From Promethearchaeota archaeon (GTDB lineage Archaea > Asgardarchaeota > Lokiarchaeia > Sigyniarchaeales > SOKP01), in NCBI GenBank assembly GCA_019058445.1, contig JAHPZA010000003.1, positions 607,811 to 671,810 of the forward strand: a DNA stretch of 64,000 nucleotides, given 5' to 3'. Both the position numbers and the translations under genes were made by a program. The notes below the pieces were generated by a model. It was not told where the DNA came from, made no database searches, and saw only the letters and a program-made list of their open reading frames with translations. Positions 54,729-63,893 of this stretch are shown here, piece by piece (within the stretch, counting starts at the first letter, position 1; each line of letters begins with the position of its first letter).

Positions 54729-55700
54729 ATGGAAAAATATTCAAGGTTAGAAATTTTGAAAAATAAAGAAAAGGAAAATTCCAATGGGATTAAAATTTTA
54801 TTCACAGGGCTGGATAATGCGGGTAAATCGTCAATAATTCTATCACTATTACGTGAATTCTCAAAAATTGGGATTATTAGACCAACAAAAGGAGCTCAAA
54901 GAAGAGTTTATGAATTCTTAGGAATGAATATAAGCGAATGGGATCTCGGAGGTCAAAAGAAATATCGTGATTCATACTTAAAAGATTATGATTTGTTTTT
55001 TGGTAGAACTGATATAATGATTTATGTGATTGACATTCAAAATCCTGACAGAATTTCAGAATCTTTAACTTATTTAAATGATATAATAGAGAATTTCAAA
55101 AAGCTGAAGATCGAACCTGGAATTTATGTATTTTTTCATAAAATTGACCCAGAGATATATAATAAAGCTCAAAAAGAAATTGAGAGTATTATATCAAAGA
55201 TAAAAAACCAAATGGAAAAAAAAATCAATTATAGAAAAATTAATTTTAATTCAACTTCGATCTTTGATTTATCATCAATTCTTAATGCGATGTCTGAAAT
55301 TCTAATAACTAAATTTCCGAAATCTAGATTAATTAACGATACGATTGATGAATTTACCAGAAAATTTAATGTAGAAGGATTAGAAATTGTAGATGATAAC
55401 TCTTTCATTATTGGATCTTACTATAATGATGATTTTATTAAAAATTTATTAAATTCTACTGTTCCCTACTTCTTAAAATTAAATGATGCCTTTGAAGATG
55501 TGAAATCCGAACAATGTCAACCTGAAGATAAAATGATGATTCATAGATTCGGAAAAGTCTTTTTATTTAAAAAATTCACTTTGCAGAAAGAAGCTCCATT
55601 TTATTACCTGCTAATCTGCAAGGAAGAGGGATCAGAATTGAATGAACAAGATTATAAAGCTCTTATTAATTTATTAAAAAAAATTTTATCTAAAGAATAA
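54729..55700 (+). CDS. Rag/Gtr-like GTPase with C-terminal roadblock-like domain
   Basis: A 323-residue protein. G1 is GLDNAGKSS, G3 is WDLGGQKKYR, G4 is HKID (as in Rag/Gtr GTPases, which use HKxD in place of NKxD), and STSIFD follows, the Rag TSIxD. The C-terminal region (about 205-323) carries strand-rich segments EGLEIVDDNSFIIGSYYNDDF and MMIHRFGKVFLFKKFTLQ, consistent with a roadblock-like C-terminal domain as in eukaryotic RagA/RagC. No membrane anchor. Divergent from the GTPase-PAS fusion gene. A role as a nucleotide-dependent scaffold or switch is inferred. Confidence 0.85.
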   Translation: MEKYSRLEILKNKEKENSNGIKILFTGLDNAGKSSIILSLLREFSKIGIIRPTKGAQRRVYEFLGMNISEWDLGGQKKYRDSYLKDYDLFFGRTDIMIYVIDIQNPDRISESLTYLNDIIENFKKLKIEPGIYVFFHKIDPEIYNKAQKEIESIISKIKNQMEKKINYRKINFNSTSIFDLSSILNAMSEILITKFPKSRLINDTIDEFTRKFNVEGLEIVDDNSFIIGSYYNDDFIKNLLNSTVPYFLKLNDAFEDVKSEQCQPEDKMMIHRFGKVFLFKKFTLQKEAPFYYLLICKEEGSELNEQDYKALINLLKKILSKE

Positions 55701-55897
55701 TATAACGAATATCAATTAAATTATTTCATGTTTTTTTAATTTTTTAAAAATTTTCAAGATGATAATAAATTTAGATTACAGAAAACAGACATAAAGTAAA
55801 TATTCATTGTTCAAATTTTACACTCTTTATAGGATTATATTTAATTTAAGAAAGGATTTAATTATAATGAAATAGTTAGGTGGAAATAAAAAATAAA

Positions 55898-57313
55898 TTA
55901 ATTAAATTTTGGTTTTTTATCTTGCCAGGGGGCTATTTCTTCAAATGCTTGAGAAACTTGAAGTACTGTTAACTCATCATATTTTCTTCCAATAATTTGC
56001 AAACCAATTGGTAATCCATTTTTAGACCATCCACAAGGAATAGAGGCAGCAGGATTCCCGATTAAATTAATTGGAAATGAAAATGCCTGCCATGCAGTAG
56101 GTGAAACATTTTTATTGTTAATTTGAGATGGGTAAGTTATTCCTAAATCAAATGCGGGAACAGCGGTCATAGGAGTAATCAAAATATTAAAATCTTTGAA
56201 AATTTTATAAAAACTATCATAAATCTCTTTTCTTGCATTCATTGCATTTATAATGGCCATCCCATCATAGCCTAGTCCGCCATCAATCATTTTTAATAAC
56301 GCGGGATCCATTTTTTCTCTCCATTTTCTTAAGTTTGATTTCATACTGTATGCAATTTCAGATGTCCATATAGTGTAAAACGCTAACTCTTGTTTTCTAA
56401 TTTTCATTTTAATCTCCTCTGGATCCCATCCAAACTTATTAAATTTCTGCACCGATTCTAGAACGTTCTTTTCTACTTCCATATCAATTTCTTTGGCATA
56501 TCCCATATTAAGGGAAAAAGCTATTTTTAGTTTATTTGGTTTTTCATCAACTTTATCTAAATAATTAATATTGTTATTTGGTAGGGAATATCTATCTCCC
56601 TCAAAAAACCCTTTCATCACATCTAACATTAAAGCAGCGTCTTTAACATATCGAACAAGGGGTCCTGCAGCAGATAATGTGTGAGCAAAAATATATTCTT
56701 TAGGATAATTAGGTACTCTTCCAAAATTAGGTTTTATACCATAAACTCCATTTAGAGACGCTGGAATTCTTATTGACCCACCTCCATCAGAACCTTGAGC
56801 TAAAGGACTTATTCCTGAAGCCACAGCAGCCCCAGCTCCGCCACTTGATCCCCCACATGTTTTTTTGAAATTCCAAGGATTTACAGTTGTCCCGAAAATT
56901 GCATTGTCTGTGACCCCTTTGAATCCAAATTCTGGTGTATTGGTTTTTCCCAGAATAACACACCCTGCCTCCTTCAATCTTTCAACATATATACAATCCT
57001 CTTCAGGGATATAGTTTTCATAAATTTTTGAACCAAATGTGGTTCTTATCCCTTTGGTTAATGATAAATCTTTAATTGAGGTTGGAACTCCATTAATTAA
57101 TCCTCCTTCACCCATTTTAGCAATTTCATCAGCTTTCTTAGCCATTTCTCTCGCTAAATCGAATGTTGGAGTACAATAAGCATTTATAATGGGATTAATC
57201 TTTTCAATTCTCTCAATTATAGCTTCCGTAATCTCTATTGAGCTTAATTCTTGGGTTTTTATCTTTTCTGCCATTTCATAAGCAGGCATATAGCAAATAT
57301 CTTCTTTATTCAT
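55898..57313 (-). CDS. Amidase signature (AS) family enzyme
   Basis: A 471-residue amidase. The triad is Lys81 (IKDLSL), cis-Ser156 in GGSSGG and nucleophile Ser180 in GGGSIRIPAS. The length and sequence match GatA-like and general amidases, but no GatB/C are near, so a general amide hydrolase is the safer call. Cytoplasmic. It is followed by a GPH-type transporter gene (57431) on the same strand. Confidence 0.9.
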   Translation of the reverse strand: MNKEDICYMPAYEMAEKIKTQELSSIEITEAIIERIEKINPIINAYCTPTFDLAREMAKKADEIAKMGEGGLINGVPTSIKDLSLTKGIRTTFGSKIYENYIPEEDCIYVERLKEAGCVILGKTNTPEFGFKGVTDNAIFGTTVNPWNFKKTCGGSSGGAGAAVASGISPLAQGSDGGGSIRIPASLNGVYGIKPNFGRVPNYPKEYIFAHTLSAAGPLVRYVKDAALMLDVMKGFFEGDRYSLPNNNINYLDKVDEKPNKLKIAFSLNMGYAKEIDMEVEKNVLESVQKFNKFGWDPEEIKMKIRKQELAFYTIWTSEIAYSMKSNLRKWREKMDPALLKMIDGGLGYDGMAIINAMNARKEIYDSFYKIFKDFNILITPMTAVPAFDLGITYPSQINNKNVSPTAWQAFSFPINLIGNPAASIPCGWSKNGLPIGLQIIGRKYDELTVLQVSQAFEEIAPWQDKKPKFN

Positions 57314-57430
57314 TTTTCATCACATTTAATGTTCTAATATAATTTTTAATTATGATGAGAGAACTTAAAAGATTTAATATAAAAAATTAAAAATAAAAAT
57401 ATTAAAAAATAATAGAAATGCTTTTATTAC

Positions 57431-58831
57431 TTAGGTTTGTCTTTCCCTCTTTTTGGCATGCAATTTTTCGATATCTTGTTTTAGTTGTTCATACTTTTCC
57501 TTTGTAATCGGAAAACGTGAAATCACGATTAGCCCAATGGTTAATGCAATTGCCGGGAAAACGAACATCAATATCCTTAGTCCTAATATTATATTTTCGG
57601 TGGCAACAGGTTCAAATACAGCCCAACCGACGGTATTAAAAACAAGACTTATACTAATTATTACTAAAATGGTGGATAATTTAGTAATCAACGCATTTAT
57701 GCCAAAATATCCCCCATCACGCCTAGTACCTATCTTTAATTCGTCATCATCGATAATCGCTGAAAGAATAATATCACCAAAATAGATCGCACCTGAAAGA
57801 CCTAATCCAACAAATATAAAGGCGAAAAAAGCAGCTGTTATATCAGATATAAACATAAATGGCGATAAGGTTGCTATAAATGTGATTATCGAAATCATTA
57901 CTCCCTTCTTCATCCCCACTTTAATCGTGATATACCGCCATAGGGGCATACAAAATGCAGCAGATATGAATGCTAATCCAAGTAATAGTCCCAATAAATA
58001 AGCATCTCCCTCTCCAATCCCCAGAACAAATCTTCCATAGAGTGGAGCAATAATTGGAAGCATACCGACCACAAACCAATACATCAAGTTCATTACAATA
58101 AAAATCCGAAAGTTTTTGTTCTTTAATGAATATTTTAATGAGGTTAGTATAGGAGGAGCGGTTTTATAATCTTCCGAAAATTCTATTCTTTCTTTAATAC
58201 CAAATTTTATCATTATTATTGCCCCGAAAATTATGAAAATTATCATCGTCAGTGCGGCATACATATAATTAACAATATATTTTTTATTTGTTAAATCGGG
58301 AATGATAATTGTAGGGATTATGAATACAAATAGCAGACCAATTATTGTAAATAGTTGTTTAAAAGCACTTGCCTTTGCTCTTTGGTCTAAATCCTGAAAT
58401 TGCTCTGGAAAAAGAGCGCAATAATTTAAATCGTACATTGTAAAAAAAGTATCAAATAATATTAATATAACAAGAAAATAGATAAAGGAAATTAATTCTC
58501 CGCTAACTGGTGGGGTGTATAGCAAAACTATAACAATGCATAAAGGAATCAAACCACCTACGATATATGGAGTTCTTCTTCCCCATCTCGTTTTCGTTCT
58601 GTCGGATAATGCCCCAAGCAATGGGTCGTTAATCGCGTTCCATAAAGACCAAAGAATGAATCCTAATGTAATAAGATTGACATTTAATCCCACTATCGCA
58701 AAGTAAAAAGTAAAAAGATAAATCGTGATCATTTGAAGAGCTATAGCATCCGAGAATTGGCCTACTCCAAATGCTAAAAAACGTTTTGTAGATATTTTTT
58801 CCCCTAATTCCGTTTTTTTATCCATAATCAA
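57431..58831 (-). CDS. GPH-family sugar/cation symporter (MFS)
   Basis: A 466-residue membrane protein with about twelve helices. The motif LWNAINDPLLGALSDRTKTRWGRRTPYI is the glycoside-pentoside-hexuronide symporter signature, with GDIILSAIIDDDELKIGTRRDGGYFG later in the protein. It probably imports a sugar or glycoside with Na+ or H+. The only adjacent catabolic candidate is the amidase. Confidence 0.85.
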   Translation of the reverse strand: MIMDKKTELGEKISTKRFLAFGVGQFSDAIALQMITIYLFTFYFAIVGLNVNLITLGFILWSLWNAINDPLLGALSDRTKTRWGRRTPYIVGGLIPLCIVIVLLYTPPVSGELISFIYFLVILILFDTFFTMYDLNYCALFPEQFQDLDQRAKASAFKQLFTIIGLLFVFIIPTIIIPDLTNKKYIVNYMYAALTMIIFIIFGAIIMIKFGIKERIEFSEDYKTAPPILTSLKYSLKNKNFRIFIVMNLMYWFVVGMLPIIAPLYGRFVLGIGEGDAYLLGLLLGLAFISAAFCMPLWRYITIKVGMKKGVMISIITFIATLSPFMFISDITAAFFAFIFVGLGLSGAIYFGDIILSAIIDDDELKIGTRRDGGYFGINALITKLSTILVIISISLVFNTVGWAVFEPVATENIILGLRILMFVFPAIALTIGLIVISRFPITKEKYEQLKQDIEKLHAKKRERQT

Positions 58832-59031
58832 TCAATCTACCTTAATTATTCTGTTTCAATAGAATATTAAAGATCAAATTATTGATTTAACAATTGTTTT
58901 TCCTCTATATATACCTTAACGAAAAAAGGGTTTTCTAAATATTTTTATAGAATCTCATTCAATTATCAATTAATTTTCTTTTTTATATTTATTTTAAAAT
59001 TTTTAGGTAATTAAAAAAAGAGTTGATTTAA

Positions 59032-60705
59032 ATCGAAAGTAATCTTCTTGAAGAAATTACAGAATTAACTTTAAAGGGAAAATATAAGGAAATAGGAAAA
59101 ATAGTAAGAAAAGCTAAGAGAGAAGGGTTTAGTCCACAAGAAATTATCCAAGCCCTCTCAGCGGGAATATCTTCTGTAAGTCGGAAGTATAAGAAAGAGG
59201 GGATGTATTTAGATGATATTGTCGTGTCGGCTGCGGCATTTGAAGTGGGGGCTCGATCGCTTCCCGTCTCGGATGAGGAGAAAAGTCCCGAGGAGAAGGT
59301 CGTAATAGGTGTTATGGGAGGTCCTTGGACTATAGGGAATGCTATCATTTCTGCTAATCTAAAAGCACATGGCTTTGAAGTTATTGATGCGGGTTCAGAC
59401 ATACCCCCTGAAAAAATAGCTCAAGCTGCTGCTGATTCAAATGCAAGAATTGTGGCATCAGCTATTTATCTTATGCAATCTCAAGCGGAAGTAGCAAAAT
59501 TAGAACAGGAATTATGGAATCGTGGTGTTCGCCATAAAATTAGGACAATTCTTAGCGGCCCGGCAGGTTCTCGTGCGATGGCAGAGAAATACAATATTGA
59601 TGCGTATGTAGAAGATGTAAACGAATTAATAGTAAAAGTAAAGGAATTTTCGGAAGACCTTAAAGCTGAAATGACTTCATGCGATCGCGTTATGACTTCG
59701 ATTAAGCATAACGAACCTGATAGAGTTCCTTTTATGCCGTTTGCTCAAACATTTACCGCAAAATTTGCGGAAATCCCCTTTTCTGAATATGTGTGTAAAG
59801 CTGAAAAAATGGCAGAGGGACAGTTGAAAGCTTATAATGCCTTTGGTTGGGATGCGTTTTGCTTTTCTTCGGACGTTGGGATATACGCCGAGGCATGCGG
59901 GGCCACGTGCGAGTATCCTTACGATGATGTTCCTCGAATCATAAAGCCAGTTCTATCTCAAGGGAATTTGTATAGGGATTTTAAAAGCTTGAAAATGCCT
60001 GATCCTTTAAGCCCCAGCCGTTTAGCAGAATCTATTAAGGCAATCAGAATCGTAAAAAAGGAAGTTGGAGATGATGTACCTCTGATTGGTTGGTTAGAGG
60101 CCCCCTTTCAAGGGACTGCTTTATTAGGCGGGGGAGATCCGTTTCTTCTATTTTATGTACTCGACCACCCCGATGAATTTAAAGAGATACTTGATTGGTA
60201 CGCCGACTGGGCAATTGATATAGCTAATGCAATGTACGAAGCGGGCGCAGATATCATTGGAGCAGGTGAAACCGCAGGTTATTTCATGTCTCCGAAATTT
60301 TTCAAAGAATACGTACTGGAACCGGAAAAAAAACTATGCCGTGCTATTAGAAAAATGGGTATGTATCCACTAATTCATTGCTGTGGATACGTCCCTCAAT
60401 GTGTTCCTTTCGTCAAAGAAACCAATCCTGGGGGCGCCATCCAGTTCGATTATCAAGTAGATCTGGCATGGGCTAAAAATATATTAAAAGATAAAGTAAC
60501 TATCATGGGAAATCTTAATTATAATAAATTAATGACTGCAACTCCTAAAGCAGTGTATGAAGATTGTGCAGAACATATAAAAATAGCGGCCAAAGGAGGA
60601 GGATATTGGTTAGCATTTGGTTGCGAAATTCCGAGAGATATGCCTTCAGAGACAATGAGAGCGATATTAAGAGCAACTAAAACTGTGGGGAAATATAGTA
60701 ATTAA
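59032..60705 (+). CDS. Corrinoid-binding protein fused to UroD-type methyltransferase
   Basis: Residues of the B12-binding helical cap are encoded upstream of the first ATG (59203), back to a TAA at 59029-59031; the segment IESNLLEEITELTLKGKYKE is the expected N terminus. An in-frame TTG at 59023 lies just before the TAA, so the start is anomalous. Domains: helical cap, cobalamin-binding Rossmann domain (VVIGVMGGPWTIG...DAGSDIPPEK), then UroD/MtaA-like methyltransferase (CDRVMTSIKHNEPDRVPF, HCCG near 60377, GCEIPRDMP). The cobalt-ligand His (DxHxxG) is replaced by Trp (GGPWTIG). A methyl-transfer role is likely, but cobalamin binding would be His-off. Confidence 0.82.
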   Translation: MESNLLEEITELTLKGKYKEIGKIVRKAKREGFSPQEIIQALSAGISSVSRKYKKEGMYLDDIVVSAAAFEVGARSLPVSDEEKSPEEKVVIGVMGGPWTIGNAIISANLKAHGFEVIDAGSDIPPEKIAQAAADSNARIVASAIYLMQSQAEVAKLEQELWNRGVRHKIRTILSGPAGSRAMAEKYNIDAYVEDVNELIVKVKEFSEDLKAEMTSCDRVMTSIKHNEPDRVPFMPFAQTFTAKFAEIPFSEYVCKAEKMAEGQLKAYNAFGWDAFCFSSDVGIYAEACGATCEYPYDDVPRIIKPVLSQGNLYRDFKSLKMPDPLSPSRLAESIKAIRIVKKEVGDDVPLIGWLEAPFQGTALLGGGDPFLLFYVLDHPDEFKEILDWYADWAIDIANAMYEAGADIIGAGETAGYFMSPKFFKEYVLEPEKKLCRAIRKMGMYPLIHCCGYVPQCVPFVKETNPGGAIQFDYQVDLAWAKNILKDKVTIMGNLNYNKLMTATPKAVYEDCAEHIKIAAKGGGYWLAFGCEIPRDMPSETMRAILRATKTVGKYSN

Positions 60706-60748
60706 AGAAAAAAATTAAGAAAAAATTATATGCACACTTAAAAATTAG

Positions 60749-61843
60749 TTATTTTTTCATTTTTTTTCTGAGTTCTTCTTTTATTTGAGCGATTTCAGCA
60801 TACAGATCATCAACAGTAGAAGGGGGCACAATTTCCTTCTCTTTTTTACGTAGATGAATAGCCTCTTCGGGACATGTTGAGACACAAAGTCCACATCCAA
60901 TACATCGCTTTAAATTTACTTTAGAAATATTATTCACTAATTTTAATGCATTCATCTGACATCGCTTTAAACAAGTACCACATCCCGTACATAATTCTTT
61001 ATCGACCTCTGCATAAAAATTACTTGCTAAAAATTGGGCGGGACGAGGGATTTCTTTAGCTTTTGATAAAGATAAGCAACAACAATTACAACAATTACAA
61101 ATAAACTCGGGATTCTTAGTATTTCCGGATTGAAGGACCAAGCCATTTTTTTCAGAGTTTAGTAAAATTTCCAAAGCTTTATCTTTAGATATTGGTCGTG
61201 CCCAGCCCTGGTCTAAAAATAAACGACCTGTATTTCCTAAATAAAGACATAATTCACGCTCAGATATTTTACTACAAGGTTCTCCCTGTAAATCCTTAGA
61301 TTGTCGACAAATGCAATTTGCCAAACCGATTGAATCTTCTTCTGTGTTTTCAATAATTTTTCTTATTTCATCGTAGCTGGCTACTTGATTCTCAGGTGTT
61401 AAACTTTGTTCTAAAGGGATTATACGTACCTGCAGATTGTTTGTACTTATAATTTCCAATGCAAATTCGTTATCTTTGTATAGTTCAAAATCTTCTATGA
61501 ACTCATTTGTCAGCTTATTGATCTGGTATTCATATATTCCAACCACTAATGGGAGAATCGCATAATATTTCTTATCTCCTTCTTTTTTAAAATTAATTAA
61601 TCCCTTACTGACCATGACATCTAATGCCTCTTCTAATTGACTAAGAGAATTTTGAGTTTTAATAGTCTTATGGATATTTTCTAAGATTTCATACTCCCAT
61701 TTCAAGTTTATGGCAATTTCAGCTTCCTCAGGGTTAAATAAATGCTTTAATACTCTTATTTCAACCCCGCTCTTAGTAGCAGGATATCCAATTGGAAATT
61801 GATCCAGATGTTTTTGCAAATTTTGATATACTTCTTCGGTCAT
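60749..61843 (-). CDS. Winged-helix / Cys-cluster / 2x[4Fe-4S] ferredoxin protein (paralogue)
   Basis: A 364-residue paralogue of the protein at 1539. N-terminal MTEEVYQNLQKHLDQFPIGY, then a winged helix (PEEAEIAINL, SQLEEALDVMVSKGLI), YAILPLVVGIYEYQI, C177-x-C179, C190, C199, the cluster C249-x-CC-x-CCC (to 256) and two ferredoxin motifs (C285-x2-C-x2-C-x3-C and C314-x2-C-x2-C-x3-C). The spacing of the first four cysteines equals that in the paralogue. Convergent with the corrinoid methyltransferase gene, which suggests a link with methyl-group redox chemistry. The C-terminal 25 residues are a Lys/Glu helix. Confidence 0.85.
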   Translation of the reverse strand: MTEEVYQNLQKHLDQFPIGYPATKSGVEIRVLKHLFNPEEAEIAINLKWEYEILENIHKTIKTQNSLSQLEEALDVMVSKGLINFKKEGDKKYYAILPLVVGIYEYQINKLTNEFIEDFELYKDNEFALEIISTNNLQVRIIPLEQSLTPENQVASYDEIRKIIENTEEDSIGLANCICRQSKDLQGEPCSKISERELCLYLGNTGRLFLDQGWARPISKDKALEILLNSEKNGLVLQSGNTKNPEFICNCCNCCCLSLSKAKEIPRPAQFLASNFYAEVDKELCTGCGTCLKRCQMNALKLVNNISKVNLKRCIGCGLCVSTCPEEAIHLRKKEKEIVPPSTVDDLYAEIAQIKEELRKKMKK

Positions 61844-61964
61844 TTTGAGTTTTCCACAAAATTTATGATTAATTATTATGATTGATTATTCTAAGTTACG
61901 TCAATTGTTTTATTAAAGCTAATTAGAAATACCTTAATTTATGAGTTGGATTATGTTCTCTGTT

Positions 61965-62807
61965 TTACATTTCATAAGGTTTAGCTTCTTTTAGAATTGA
62001 ATCTACCTTCGAAAAGAGCCCAAGTATGAGACTTAATTCCTTTTTTGAGATAAAGGCACGCTCAAATACATTTTTAAATGCTTGATATACATTATCTTCA
62101 CGAAATGTTCTTATTTTCAGATATTCAATTATATCACTTATGAAATTATATAGTATTATTCGATCTTCTTTATTAGCTAACAATACAGGCTTTTCTCCTC
62201 TTCCAATCCTTAAAACATGTATTTTTTTAAAAATTTCATATAAGATAATTCCACATCCGTGAGAAAGATTTAAAGAAGGATATTCTTTACTTGTGGGTAT
62301 TCTCAATAAAACATCGGCTAGTTTGATTTCTTCATTGGTTAAACCACGTGATTCTTTACCAAATAAAATCGCAATTTTCAGTGGTTTCTCTGAGACAGGA
62401 ATTGAGAAATTATGAGGAAAAGTTGCTACTCGTTTGATATTTGAATATTTTTTTCCTTTAGCGGTAGTGGCTATGATTAAATCAAATTTTCTTAAAAATG
62501 CACCAAGTTCAATTAAATGAGATCTTTCATTCTCAACAGTTAGAATCTTTGCATTAAGCAAAATATCTTTTCCGTGCATCGCATAACCGCAAGTTTCATG
62601 GCTTTTGATGTTATTAATTTTTTCAATAGGATTAAAGATTACCAGATTCTGAAAAGCAAAGTTTTTCATAATTCTTGCTATACTACCTATATTCCCTGCG
62701 GTTTCGGGTTTGACCAAGATTATAGTAAAAGAAATGTTCTTATATTTCTCATTTAATTGAGTTTCTTTAAAATCTTCGAGTTCTCTGAATTTTCTTTTTT
62801 TATCCAA
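61965..62807 (-). CDS. trmJ: TrmJ/SpoU-family RNA 2'-O-methyltransferase
   Basis: A 280-residue SPOUT protein. Motif 1 is ETAGNIGSIARIMKN (N-x-G-x2-x-R), motif 2 is ILFGKESRGLTNEE and motif 3 is SLNLSHGCGIILYE; the AdoMet-binding knot is formed by these. It resembles TrmJ, which methylates the ribose of tRNA position 32. The C-terminal ~85 residues are a helical extension, possibly a dimerisation domain. Monocistronic. Confidence 0.85.
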   Translation of the reverse strand: MDKKRKFRELEDFKETQLNEKYKNISFTIILVKPETAGNIGSIARIMKNFAFQNLVIFNPIEKINNIKSHETCGYAMHGKDILLNAKILTVENERSHLIELGAFLRKFDLIIATTAKGKKYSNIKRVATFPHNFSIPVSEKPLKIAILFGKESRGLTNEEIKLADVLLRIPTSKEYPSLNLSHGCGIILYEIFKKIHVLRIGRGEKPVLLANKEDRIILYNFISDIIEYLKIRTFREDNVYQAFKNVFERAFISKKELSLILGLFSKVDSILKEAKPYEM

Positions 62808-62847
62808 ATTTAATCACAACCAAGTATATCATTTTAAGATTCTATAA

Positions 62848-63486
62848 TTGACAAATGATAAAAAAGTTAAAGTTAAATTTATAGAACAGATCTTAAATAT
62901 AATGTTAGAGGATATCAAAGAATATATACAATTCATAAACATATCTAGTGAAGATCTCGTTTTATTTGAATGGAAGCCACTAAGATCATTTAAAAGCTAT
63001 ATTTTAGACATGAATATAATTAAAGAGAATAAAGTCAGCGATATTTTCTTCCACATTAATAAGGGTAATCTAAAAATAGTACACATAAGAAAGCACGATT
63101 TAATCTATACAATTGGAGCCAATAATATACAATACCAAATTTTGGAAGCTTTACTCGAAGAAATCGATAGACAATTTAATGAAATGTATGATCTAGATGT
63201 ACTCCTTTCATTTAGTAATACAAATCCTTCCATGTTCAAACATTTTAAAATACAAATAGAGCAGATCATGGAGAATTTTCACAGTTCTAATTTAGTAAAA
63301 AAGGTTGATGTTCTCTGCAGGGTATGTAAGGCTACTTTACCAATGTATGTTAAAAGAAGCATTATGGAAAGCGAAACTTCTTTTCCTGTACCTCTTGTTT
63401 ATATCCATAAAGGACACGCAATTGTAACCTACATTGATAAAGATTTTGTAGTACGTGGAGTTGAGTTAGTTCATATTAATTCTTAA
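62848..63486 (+). CDS. Protein of unknown function with longin-like features
   Basis: A 212-residue protein starting at TTG. It has alternating strands and helices (SDIFFHINKGNLKIVHIRKHDLIYTIGANN, QILEALLEEIDRQFNEMYDLDVLL), a weak longin-like pattern, and a C-terminal part with C-x2-C (CRVCKATLP) and VPLVYIHKGHAIVTYIDKDF. Not assigned to any family. It lies 14 bp before a winged-helix gene on the same strand, so the two may form an operon. Confidence 0.55.
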   Translation: MTNDKKVKVKFIEQILNIMLEDIKEYIQFINISSEDLVLFEWKPLRSFKSYILDMNIIKENKVSDIFFHINKGNLKIVHIRKHDLIYTIGANNIQYQILEALLEEIDRQFNEMYDLDVLLSFSNTNPSMFKHFKIQIEQIMENFHSSNLVKKVDVLCRVCKATLPMYVKRSIMESETSFPVPLVYIHKGHAIVTYIDKDFVVRGVELVHINS

Positions 63487-63500
63487 TCTGAGTATTTTGA

Positions 63501-63758
63501 ATGGAAAATTTAAATAAAAATATGGTTAAAGAAATCCTAAGTACCATTCAATCTGAAGGCATTATCGGCTTTCGCCTCTTAAGCATATTAAAAGAAAGGA
63601 ATCCTGATTTTAACGAAACTGTTTTATATTCAACTTTAAAGACTCTCACCGAACATAACTGCATCGATAATTATATTGCGAATGAAGATAAGAATTGTAA
63701 AGTTAAAATACAGTATAAATTATCTGAACAGGGTAAAATACTTCTAAATTCTTTATAA
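63501..63758 (+). CDS. Small winged-helix DNA-binding protein (PadR-like)
   Basis: An 85-residue protein: helix NMVKEILSTIQSEGIIGFRLLSILKER, then FNETVLYSTLKTLTEHNCIDNYI and a wing with KVKIQYKLSEQGKILL. The recognition helix and the SEQGK-like end match PadR/MarR-like winged helices. It starts 14 bp after the unknown gene at 62848 and probably shares its transcript. Confidence 0.75.
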   Translation: MENLNKNMVKEILSTIQSEGIIGFRLLSILKERNPDFNETVLYSTLKTLTEHNCIDNYIANEDKNCKVKIQYKLSEQGKILLNSL

Positions 63759-63893
63759 GCATTGATGTATTTCGTTTGTTTTAATTAGATTCATTCTATT
63801 TTTGAAACAAATATATATATTGTCAATTTAATCAATTATATAAGAAATTCAATCTAAATTTCAATTTATTAAACAATGATGGAGATAAATAAG

